Shown here: positions 9,847-17,593 of the stretch, piece by piece
Layout of the letters: the number at the start of each line of letters is the position of its first letter
Position numbering within the stretch: position 1 is the first letter of the stretch
Assembly: GCF_051201015.1 (NCBI RefSeq)
Contig: NZ_JBPEHI010000014.1
Length of the DNA: 64,000 nt
Source: Petrimonas sulfuriphila
GTDB lineage: Bacteria > Bacteroidota > Bacteroidia > Bacteroidales > Dysgonomonadaceae
Direction: 5' to 3' (one strand)
Program-made: the position numbers and the translations under genes
The notes under the pieces: model-generated
Told to the model about the DNA's origin: nothing
What the model saw: the letters and a program-made list of their open reading frames with translations, nothing else
Database searches by the model: none

Positions 9847-11964
9847 TTACTCAGACGGGTCGCTTTTCTTTACCGTCGAAAGGAGGGCTTCGCCAAATCC
9901 GCCGAGATTCCTGATGGAGGCAAGCAGTGAGGCGTTGGCCATGTCGTTGTGATAATTATCCGTAGTGGCCGACTGAACCGGATAGAGCAGCATGAAGTTG
10001 GTGTTCTTGAAATACTTGTTGATGTAATCGGGAACACGTTTCATGGTTTCGTGGTACGAAGCTTTGCGTAAACGGCTCATCACGATAATCAATCCCACAT
10101 CTTTACCAACTTCCTTCGATAAGACCAAAAAATCGTTCCAATCGCTGAATTCTTTAAAATCAACATCAATGGGATGTGTTTTGTTGATTTGCTTTAAAAT
10201 TTCAAGTATATCATTGGTGGCGTAAAAACTGAGTTTTGCTCCCGTATTTCTGCCCAAGTTCCAGATTTTCGAAAGCCAGAACGGGAACCCGATTTCCTTA
10301 TCGGCGTTGGGAGGAATGATTACCAACCTCTTTTTGATTGTCGATAGCGGCTGAATGGCTTTGTAAACAAAGGTGGTTGAACGTGTTTTTTCCAGGATAC
10401 CCTCGATAAGGTCGCCCAGAAACGATTCCGATATTTCCTGTTTTACATGCAAACCCATAACCACATCGGTGATGGCGTATTTTTTTACAATACCCAAAAT
10501 TCCGTTCAACACATTCATGTCGTACCGGCGGAGGGGCTGAATAACGGTTTCTGCACCTGCACCCAGCCTGACGGCTTCTTCCAGTAGCTTTAGCGACTCT
10601 TTCTCCGCTTGAGGTGTTGTCCCGGTGCTCTTGATGATGTTGAGCGCATATAAATCCTGCGTGTTGGTTTTGGATTTAATAACCAGGCTCAGTTCGACCA
10701 AATCTTTCAGCGTATCCTTGTTGGCGATGGGGATGAGGATCCGTTCCTCGGTTAAGGTGTTCTCGTCTTCCAGGTTACCTTCGGCAAAAGAGAGGTCGAT
10801 AGCACCTTTCTGTGCACGAAACGAAGCGATGGTGCACGTAACGAGAATCATCACGATGGTGCCGTTCAGGATGTTGTCGTCGAGTAAGCCCACTCGATGT
10901 CCTACCATGACAGCAGCCAACGCGGCTGCGGCCTGAGCGTTGCTCAAGCCGAAAATAAGCTTCCGTTCGGCGTTGGAATAACCGTAAATTTTCTGTGTGG
11001 CCCAAGCCGCCAGAAACTTTGCTGAAATGGCCACAACCGTCATCACGATGGCTACCTTGATAGTTTCAAATCCGGTAACGAACGCCCGGTAATCGATAAG
11101 CATCCCCACACTGATCAGAAATATGGGAATGAAAATGGCATTTCCTACGAAATCGATCCGGTTCATCAGCGGTGAAATGTGTGGAATAAGCTTGTTCATA
11201 GCCAATCCGGCCAGAAAGGCGCCGATGATGGCTTCAATCCCCGCCAGTTCTGCCAGGAAACCTCCCAGAAAGATCATCACCATCACGAAAATGAACTGCG
11301 ACGCACTGTCCTGGAATTTTTTGAAAAACCACCTGCCTACAAGGGGAAAAAGAAAAGCAACCACCAGTGTGAAGACGATGATGGAGAGTGTCAGTTGTGC
11401 CCAGAACGCAGTTGTGACCTGGCCTTCGTTCATGCTGATGATAACTGCCAGCACCAACAATGCCAGCGTGTCGGTAATCATAGTCCCGCCGATAGCAACG
11501 GTTACCGCTCTGTTCTTCCCGGCTCCTAACTTACTGATTATGGGGTAGGCAATAAGGGTGTGTGACGCAAACATACTGGCCAGCAGCACCGAAGAGATCA
11601 AGCTTAAGCTGAGCAGGTAATATCCGGCAAAAACACCTATTGTCATAGGAATTGAAAAGGTGAGCAGGCCAAAAACCAAGCTTCTGGAGCTGTTTTTTTT
11701 AAACTCGGCAACGTCGATTTCAATGCCTGCCAGGAACATGATGTATAACAAGCCGGCATTGCCGAGCATGATCATGTTGCTGTCACGCGACATGATAAAC
11801 AGTCCGAAAGGGCCAATTACAGCTCCGGCAATGATTAGTCCGATAAGTGACGGCACTTTTATTCGATTGAAAACAATGGGTGCAATCAGGACAATCGAGA
11901 ACAGGAGCAGAAACTGGACCGTCGGGTTCGAAACGGGTAATGCCAGATCTAATGCCAGAATCAT
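9847..11964 (-). CDS. CPA2-family cation:proton antiporter with C-terminal USP-like region
   Basis: This 705-residue inner-membrane protein has an antiporter domain at about residues 10-390 of roughly a dozen hydrophobic helices. It includes FLAGIEIDVAEFKK and GIEAIIGAFLAGLAMNKL segments typical of the KefB/NapA-like CPA2 family. The C-terminal 300 residues (from about 405, EERILIPIANKDTLKDLVELS) are soluble and resemble paired universal-stress-protein domains. No RCK/TrkA_N nucleotide motif is apparent. It probably exchanges Na+ or K+ for H+; the ion is not predictable. It is transcribed singly between aroC and the slyD terminator. Confidence 0.92.
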   Translation of the reverse strand: MILALDLALPVSNPTVQFLLLFSIVLIAPIVFNRIKVPSLIGLIIAGAVIGPFGLFIMSRDSNMIMLGNAGLLYIMFLAGIEIDVAEFKKNSSRSLVFGLLTFSIPMTIGVFAGYYLLSLSLISSVLLASMFASHTLIAYPIISKLGAGKNRAVTVAIGGTMITDTLALLVLAVIISMNEGQVTTAFWAQLTLSIIVFTLVVAFLFPLVGRWFFKKFQDSASQFIFVMVMIFLGGFLAELAGIEAIIGAFLAGLAMNKLIPHISPLMNRIDFVGNAIFIPIFLISVGMLIDYRAFVTGFETIKVAIVMTVVAISAKFLAAWATQKIYGYSNAERKLIFGLSNAQAAAALAAVMVGHRVGLLDDNILNGTIVMILVTCTIASFRAQKGAIDLSFAEGNLEDENTLTEERILIPIANKDTLKDLVELSLVIKSKTNTQDLYALNIIKSTGTTPQAEKESLKLLEEAVRLGAGAETVIQPLRRYDMNVLNGILGIVKKYAITDVVMGLHVKQEISESFLGDLIEGILEKTRSTTFVYKAIQPLSTIKKRLVIIPPNADKEIGFPFWLSKIWNLGRNTGAKLSFYATNDILEILKQINKTHPIDVDFKEFSDWNDFLVLSKEVGKDVGLIIVMSRLRKASYHETMKRVPDYINKYFKNTNFMLLYPVQSATTDNYHNDMANASLLASIRNLGGFGEALLSTVKKSDPSE

Positions 11965-11994
11965 AAGCTTGGGCTTACAATAAACGTGTATATA

Positions 11995-12031
11995 AAAAAA
12001 TCGCAGGCATTATCCATGTCTGTGATTTTTT
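11995..12031. terminator. Bidirectional-looking intrinsic terminator downstream of slyD
   Basis: The arms AAAAAATCGCAG and CTGTGATTTTTT pair over 12 bp with one G-T wobble and enclose a 13-base loop. On the minus strand the stem ends in a T7 run, 20 bp after the slyD stop, so it fits as the slyD terminator. The A/T symmetry would also terminate plus-strand transcripts. Confidence 0.65.
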
Positions 12032-12050
12032 ACTTTTTGGGACGAAACGG

Positions 12051-12638
12051 TTAACAGCTACAACCGCTTCCGCAACCGCCGCTTCCACACCCCCCGGACT
12101 CGGTTTCCTCATCGCAACCGCCACAACCTCCACTTCCGCAACCGCATCCGCTTCCGGAAAACAGGGCCGCTATCTCTTCGGGAGAGGCGTCACGTACACC
12201 TTGCACAGTCCCTTCAAAATGCATGGTTTCGCCTGCCAGGGGATGGTTGAAATCCATGGTTACCGTGTCGCCGGTAATGGAGACAACCGATCCCATCAGC
12301 CGGTTTCCATCGGTATCCATCATGGGCAATGTATTGCCTTCGAAAAGCATTTCATTGTCTATCTTTCCGTCCACCTCGAAAATGTTTTTGGGGAGGTCAA
12401 TGATCCTTGATTCGTCAAAATCACCGTAAGCCTCTTCAGGACTCAGTGTAAACTTAAATGGATCGCCTTCCGAAAGCCCGTAGATATTGTCTTCGAAAGC
12501 TTTCAGCATCGAGTTTGTGCCGAAAATAAATTCGAGCGGCTTTTCGGGAGTGGCCTGTTCCATGAGTTCACGTTCGTCCCCTTCGCCTACGTTTAGATCG
12601 TATGTCAGGGTTACATATTTGCTGTCAGAAATTTTCAT
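12051..12638 (-). CDS. slyD: FKBP-type peptidyl-prolyl isomerase, SlyD-like, with Cys/Gly-rich tail
   Basis: This 195-residue cytoplasmic prolyl isomerase and chaperone starts at the ATG at 12638 (MKISDSKYVTLTYDLNVGEG). An upstream in-frame ATG at 12680 adds 14 residues unlike the family. The FKBP core with its inserted IF chaperone domain covers about residues 1-155; PLEFIFGTNSMLKAFEDNIYG and FNHPLAGETMHFEGTV are diagnostic of SlyD. The last 35 residues are almost only Gly, Ser and Cys, with eight cysteines and no histidine. This replaces the His/Cys metal-binding tail of the E. coli protein. It lies 60 bp after the patB-like gene. Confidence 0.93.
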   Translation of the reverse strand: MKISDSKYVTLTYDLNVGEGDERELMEQATPEKPLEFIFGTNSMLKAFEDNIYGLSEGDPFKFTLSPEEAYGDFDESRIIDLPKNIFEVDGKIDNEMLFEGNTLPMMDTDGNRLMGSVVSITGDTVTMDFNHPLAGETMHFEGTVQGVRDASPEEIAALFSGSGCGCGSGGCGGCDEETESGGCGSGGCGSGCSC

Positions 12639-12698
12639 TGAATTTGTTTTTATATGATTAAGTGTGTGAAATTTTAACAATGTGCGGGGGAAATAGTT

Positions 12699-13871
12699 TT
12701 AGCTGTTTAACGCTTTTCTCAGATTATCGAGTGCTTTCTCGATGTTCGAAAGGGGTGTACCCACGTTCAACCGCATAAATCCTTCTCCTTCCTTCCCGAA
12801 AACAGTGCCGTCGTTTAGCGCCAGTTTTGCTTTGTTGACAAACAGGTCAACCAGTTCCTGCTGCGTAAGGTTCAACGCCCTGCAATCCAGCCAGACGAGA
12901 AAGGTAGCTTCAGACTTCACTGCGTTGATTTGCGGAATGTATTCCTTTAGGTAATTTTCAACGAAATCGATATTTTTCTGAATGTATGCCAGTGCCTGAT
13001 CCAGCCATTCCTCACCGTAATTGTATGCGGCTTCGGTAGCAGCCAGTGCGTAAATAGTTGCCTGGTCGAGTTCCCGGGGAGCCAGGTAATTCAAGTACTG
13101 CTTCCTTATCTCCGGGTTGTGGATAACGGCAAAAGAACTGACAATCCCGGCAATGTTGAAGGTTTTGCTTGGGGCCATCAGCGTGATACTGTTCTCTTTT
13201 GCCTTTTCCGACACCGTGGCAAAGGGTCGGTGCCTGAACCCGGGCAAGGTCAGGTCGGAATGAATTTCGTCGGAAACAACCAGGATGTTGTTGTCATAAC
13301 AGATTTCTGCCAGTTGTATCAGTTCATCTTCATTCCATACTCTTCCTACAGGATTGTGAGGATTGCAGAGGATAAGCATCTTGCAATCGTTTTCGGCGAT
13401 AATTCCCTTTAATCCTTCAAAATCGATAGAGTATTTTCCGTTCTCCAAAAGCAAAGGATTGTTTACAACCCGTCTTTCAAGCGCTTCGGGAACAATCCGA
13501 AACGGATGATAAACCGGCGGCTGAATGATTATCTTGTCGTTTTTTTTGGTAAACGCATCAATAGCAAAGGCAAAGCCTTTCACTACACCCGGAACGAAAG
13601 TGATTTCATTGCGGTAAACTTCATAACTGTGTCTGTCTTTGAGCCAGTTGATGATGGAAAGGAAATACCCGTCGTAAGGAACCGTATATCCGAAAATACC
13701 GTGTCGGGTTCTCTCGATCAGCGCTTCGGTAATTGCCGGAGGCGATAGAAAATCCATGTCGGCCACCCAGAGGGGGATGAGGTCATCGCGCCCGAAAACC
13801 GTCTTCAGCTTATTCAGCTTTACACTGTGTGAGGTTGACCGGTCGATGATTTCGTCGAAATTATATTGCAT
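12699..13871 (-). CDS. PatB/MalY-family PLP-dependent aminotransferase (putative C-S beta-lyase)
   Basis: This is a 390-residue fold-type I PLP enzyme. It begins NFDEIIDRSTSHSVKLNKL and has the PLWVADMDFLSPPAI segment that marks the PatB/MalY subgroup. A CNPHNPVGRVW motif, SDEIHSDL with the PLP-binding Asp, and the Schiff-base lysine in APSKTFNIAG (about residue 234) are all present. Members usually cleave cystathionine or cysteine to pyruvate, ammonia and a thiol. Its start lies 1 bp past the stop of the DUF3316-like gene, so the two are probably co-transcribed. Substrate assignment is by subgroup only. Confidence 0.93.
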   Translation of the reverse strand: MQYNFDEIIDRSTSHSVKLNKLKTVFGRDDLIPLWVADMDFLSPPAITEALIERTRHGIFGYTVPYDGYFLSIINWLKDRHSYEVYRNEITFVPGVVKGFAFAIDAFTKKNDKIIIQPPVYHPFRIVPEALERRVVNNPLLLENGKYSIDFEGLKGIIAENDCKMLILCNPHNPVGRVWNEDELIQLAEICYDNNILVVSDEIHSDLTLPGFRHRPFATVSEKAKENSITLMAPSKTFNIAGIVSSFAVIHNPEIRKQYLNYLAPRELDQATIYALAATEAAYNYGEEWLDQALAYIQKNIDFVENYLKEYIPQINAVKSEATFLVWLDCRALNLTQQELVDLFVNKAKLALNDGTVFGKEGEGFMRLNVGTPLSNIEKALDNLRKALNS

Positions 13872-13872
13872 A

Positions 13873-14718
13873 TCAATAATAGCTGCTTTTTATTAGTTTA
13901 CTGTTTTTTGCCTTCAGCCCGCCAAAATTAAGCGACTCGACGGCTAACCCGACCATAAACTGGTGCGAAACAATGTTTGTAACAATATCGTTTACATCGG
14001 TTCTGTAAAAATCACCCAGGTATCCGGTACGGATAGTCAGGTTGTTGAGGGGAATATCAACGGTGAAATAGTTACGTAACGCCAACTGGTTCTGGAACGA
14101 GGCAAACCTTACCGTTCCTTTTCCGTTGCCCAGGGAGAAAATCTCGTAGTAGGATTGTCCGTATGCGGGAGAGAAGAACATGCCCAGAAACGGTGTGCTT
14201 ACCTGCCAGCGAAAAGTGAGCCTTCGCCAGTTATAGCTTGCCATTGCCGAGAGGTCAAGGTTCACGGAAGCTTTCAGTGAACCCGGGTTGTTGGAGTTTC
14301 GTACATTATAAATACCTCCCAGTGATGCATCTCCTCCGCCACCAGCGAGAAGGCTGAACTTCGTGTTTTTGAAAAAGGGATAGAAAGCGTTGACGTTGTA
14401 GGAAACTTCGCCGGCATATTCCGATGCGGATGCAGAAGGATTTTTGGTAAATGCCAGTTGTATTTGAAACTGCTGCTGCAGGAGTAACTTTTCGTTGAAG
14501 TGCTTGGTGGGACTGATGCGGTCGTGCAACAAAGACATAGTCAACCCTCTGTACTCTAAAGGAGATAAATAGGTGTCAGTCAGAAAAGATTTGCCCACTC
14601 CCAGAAGCGTAGCTTGATTGGTGGATTTTGTCGTACTCTCCTGAGCAGAAAGCGAAATTGAACAAATCGTTAAAAATAAAGTGACCGTTATTGTAATTTC
14701 AGCGGGTAACCTTTTCAT
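13873..14718 (-). CDS. DUF3316-like envelope protein
   Basis: This 281-residue protein has a Sec signal (hydrophobic to about residue 25, ending SLSAQE). The rest alternates aromatic and polar residues in a pattern that suggests an outer-membrane beta-barrel. LLGVGKSFLTDTYLSPLEYRG and the overall length recall the Bacteroidetes DUF3316 family, which I recognise only by this pattern. No function is known to me. It heads the short run DUF3316-like, patB-like, slyD and has a predicted promoter of its own. Confidence 0.8.
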   Translation of the reverse strand: MKRLPAEITITVTLFLTICSISLSAQESTTKSTNQATLLGVGKSFLTDTYLSPLEYRGLTMSLLHDRISPTKHFNEKLLLQQQFQIQLAFTKNPSASASEYAGEVSYNVNAFYPFFKNTKFSLLAGGGGDASLGGIYNVRNSNNPGSLKASVNLDLSAMASYNWRRLTFRWQVSTPFLGMFFSPAYGQSYYEIFSLGNGKGTVRFASFQNQLALRNYFTVDIPLNNLTIRTGYLGDFYRTDVNDIVTNIVSHQFMVGLAVESLNFGGLKAKNSKLIKSSYY

Positions 14719-14746
14719 TCTTACTTATAATTCGATATTCAACTTA

Positions 14747-14754
14747 CAAAAGTA
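14747..14754 (-). promoter_or_regulatory. Candidate -7 box upstream of the DUF3316-like gene
   Basis: The minus strand reads TACTTTTG, an exact TAnnTTTG element, 28 bp before the ATG at 14718. It lies inside a small palindrome (CTTAC-AAAA-GTAAG). The -33 region is T-rich but not TTTG. If real, it separates this gene from the PUL-2 operon ending at 14841. Confidence 0.45.
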
Positions 14755-14840
14755 AGAAAATATTTAAATAAAAGCCGTTGCCCCTGTCTAAAAGTCAGTT
14801 TATTTCCTTTATTAACGATTTGTTCAATTCAAACTACCGG

Positions 14841-17567
14841 TTACCGGTTGGACAGGGTATAGTTGCCTGATCCTAATTCTATTTCAACTCCCGAGTCGGT
14901 TTCCTTAAAGCTTCTTACGCCATTTTGACCCGGTTTTATGATTTGTAGCTCTTTCGGCAATTTCACCACAGCGGAAGTGTTTCCCGGAATAGAGATGTTC
15001 CAGTTAAACGACCCGTTTTCTTTTGTCCATTCGCTCTTGATTTCTCCGTAAACCGATTTGTACGAAGCTTTCACATGTGAAAGTCCTTCAGGAAACCGGG
15101 GTTCCATCCACAACTTTTTGTAAGCTACACTCCCGGGATAATTTTTAATTCCGGCCAAATCTTCGTAATACCAGATGATGAGATCTCCGAGCAACATGAC
15201 GTGATTGGCGGAGTTCATTGCCGGGTCGGCTGTATCCCCGTTCCAAAGTTCCCAAATGGTGGTAGCACCTTTTTTGATCATGTACCCCCAGCTCGGATAG
15301 GTCTCATTTGTCGCAATTTTGTAGGCAAGGTCCACGTTTCCGTACTGTGTAAGTCCACGCATCAACTGCTGTATCCCCAGCACACCGGTACTGACGTGTC
15401 CGTTAAAATCGACTTCTGTTTTTTGAACGATATTTTCAAACACTTGCTGTTCCTTTCCTTCGGGAACCAGGCCCAGCCGGAGTGACAGCATGTTTGCCGT
15501 TACCGTGTTGTTGTCGTATTTTGCCGAGTCGGTGTTGAAGAACGTCGTGTTGTATGCCTCTTTTATCCGGCCTGCCAGCTCTTTAAATCCCTGAATATCC
15601 TGCTGATTTCCGGTCAATTCTGCAAACTCAACCATCAGGTTAAGCAGGCTGTAATACATGGTTGTACTCAGAATCGCTCCCGCCGTCTTGCGCGAAGGAT
15701 CCTGGGAGTGGATCAGCTCCTGTTTTTCGGGAGGCATGCACCAATCGCCGTAGGTGTCTTTTGTGAGGATAAAGTCTTGCATGGATACCTGCTGGATACG
15801 CTCCAGATAACGTTTCATGGAGGGATAATGTTTTCTGATGGGTTCCGTATCACCGTATTGGTGGTAAAGCATTTTTGCTGCATAGAAATAAGCAGCCGGC
15901 CAGGTTACGTCGTCGTTGTAAATGGTCCAGTAACGGGGTGAAACCACCGAAATACTTCCTTCCGGACTTTGAGAATCCTCTATGTCCTGTGCCCATTTAC
16001 TGTACAGCAAGGCGTTATTAAAAACAAACGCTTCGCCGAAGCATCCGGTTGCCCGGTCGCCCAGCCAGCCCTGGCGTTCATCGCGTTGCGGACAGTCGGT
16101 GGGCATTCCGCGGTAGTTTCCGCGAATTCCCCAATATGCGTTTTTGAAGGTCTGGTTGATGATGTTGTTGGAAGTTTCGAACTGTCCGGTGGTCTCCATG
16201 TTGTCGTACACCACTTTCCCGGTAAAACTGGATAATTCGGGTTGTTCATTCAATCCGGATATTTCAACGAAACGGAAGCCGTGATAAACAAAGGAAGGTT
16301 CCCAGCTAAACGCTCCGTCTTTCGCAGGGGTGTAGATGTCCGTTACCTTTGCGGAGCGGATATTTGCCAGGTAAATGGTGCTGTCCGGATTGAGTATCTC
16401 AGCAAAACGCATCGTCACGGGTTGATCCTTTTTCCCGTTCAACTTGTTTATCTTCAGCCACCCGACCATGTTTTGGCCCATATCGAGGATAAATTTACCA
16501 TCGGCAAGCTTGGAGATCCGGACGGGTTTTATCTCTTCCATCACCCGGATATTCGGGTTGGGTTGGGCCGTGAGTTTGCCTTCGGGAGCAGTCATTATGT
16601 CCACTTGTTGCCACGAGGCATCATCGTAGCCGGCTGTTTCCCATCCGGTCAGTTCGAGGCGGGCATCGTATTCTTCTCCGTCAAACTCATTGTTGGCCAC
16701 GATGGGCCCTTTTGAAGTAACTTTCCAGGATTCATCACTGGCAATCACCTCCCTGGTCCCGTCGGCATATTCTATATCGAGTTGAGCCAGCAAACGGGGC
16801 AACCCGAACATCTGGCTGCGTGATCCCCGCATTCCGAAATACCTGCCGTTGCCCAGTTTAACGGCCAGCAGGTTTTTGTCTTTCTGCAGGAGCGGGGTTA
16901 CGTCGTACGTATTGTAATAAACCCGGTTGGGATACCAGGAAACCGTTGGGGCAAAGACATCTTCCGAAACCCGATTCCCGTTCAGGTAAGCTTCATGCGC
17001 TCCGAGGCCTGCAACATAAAGGACGGCCCGATGGATTGTACTGTTTCTCGTCTCAAAGGACTTTCTCAGGTAACGTGCGGCCAGGCGTGTGTTGTCCTTA
17101 TCCGTCTCACCGGGATTGGACAATGAGTCCTCACCAATCCATTTTGCCTGCCACTCCGAATCATTCAATAGAGCCATCGACCAATAATTGACTTTGCTCC
17201 AGTTGCCGTCGCCTTGATTGGTGTTGATTTTTACGCGCCAGAAGTATTTGCTTCCCGACGAGAGGGGTTGGCCCTGGTAAGGAATGAGTACCGACCCGTC
17301 GCTGCTGACGATTCCCGAATCCCACAAAAGATTTACTTCTTTTTTCAGATCATCTTCCGACCGGGCAACTTGAATCTGATACGATTGTTGGATAAGATCG
17401 GGAGAATTGGAACTAATCTGCCACGAAAACCGTGGAGTAAGTGTGCTTAATCCTTCCGGATTTTCCTGCATTTCAATTTTCAGGGAAGCTACATTCAGCT
17501 TTCCTTCTTTACATCCGGCCAACAGGACGGAAAGTAAAATTACGGTGAATAAAAGGGTGTGTCTCAT
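14841..17567 (-). CDS. GH78 alpha-L-rhamnosidase, lipoprotein
   Basis: This 908-residue enzyme has lipobox LAGC (Cys near residue 19) and so is membrane-anchored. N-terminal fibronectin-III-like and beta-sandwich domains are followed by an (alpha/alpha)6 six-hairpin catalytic domain. The acid-base loop TDCPQRDERQGWLGDR lies near residue 490. The ATTIWELWNGDT segment, with the candidate general-base Glu, lies near residue 770 and is followed by NHVMLLGD. GH78 enzymes remove terminal alpha-L-rhamnose by inversion. It is the last gene of the PUL-2 run, 26 bp after its neighbour. The rhamnosyl linkage it cuts is unknown. Confidence 0.95.
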   Translation of the reverse strand: MRHTLLFTVILLSVLLAGCKEGKLNVASLKIEMQENPEGLSTLTPRFSWQISSNSPDLIQQSYQIQVARSEDDLKKEVNLLWDSGIVSSDGSVLIPYQGQPLSSGSKYFWRVKINTNQGDGNWSKVNYWSMALLNDSEWQAKWIGEDSLSNPGETDKDNTRLAARYLRKSFETRNSTIHRAVLYVAGLGAHEAYLNGNRVSEDVFAPTVSWYPNRVYYNTYDVTPLLQKDKNLLAVKLGNGRYFGMRGSRSQMFGLPRLLAQLDIEYADGTREVIASDESWKVTSKGPIVANNEFDGEEYDARLELTGWETAGYDDASWQQVDIMTAPEGKLTAQPNPNIRVMEEIKPVRISKLADGKFILDMGQNMVGWLKINKLNGKKDQPVTMRFAEILNPDSTIYLANIRSAKVTDIYTPAKDGAFSWEPSFVYHGFRFVEISGLNEQPELSSFTGKVVYDNMETTGQFETSNNIINQTFKNAYWGIRGNYRGMPTDCPQRDERQGWLGDRATGCFGEAFVFNNALLYSKWAQDIEDSQSPEGSISVVSPRYWTIYNDDVTWPAAYFYAAKMLYHQYGDTEPIRKHYPSMKRYLERIQQVSMQDFILTKDTYGDWCMPPEKQELIHSQDPSRKTAGAILSTTMYYSLLNLMVEFAELTGNQQDIQGFKELAGRIKEAYNTTFFNTDSAKYDNNTVTANMLSLRLGLVPEGKEQQVFENIVQKTEVDFNGHVSTGVLGIQQLMRGLTQYGNVDLAYKIATNETYPSWGYMIKKGATTIWELWNGDTADPAMNSANHVMLLGDLIIWYYEDLAGIKNYPGSVAYKKLWMEPRFPEGLSHVKASYKSVYGEIKSEWTKENGSFNWNISIPGNTSAVVKLPKELQIIKPGQNGVRSFKETDSGVEIELGSGNYTLSNR

Positions 17568-17593
17568 AAGAAAAATTAGTTCTAGATATGTTA

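Noticed and set aside
14719..14840. Intrinsic terminator at the end of the 43-kb run
   Set aside because: No convincing stem with a U-tract on the minus strand was found in this 122-bp gap, so the operon end is not marked by motif.
16242..16715. Plus-strand open frame of 157 codons
   Set aside because: Antisense to a clear GH78 gene, with no family features.
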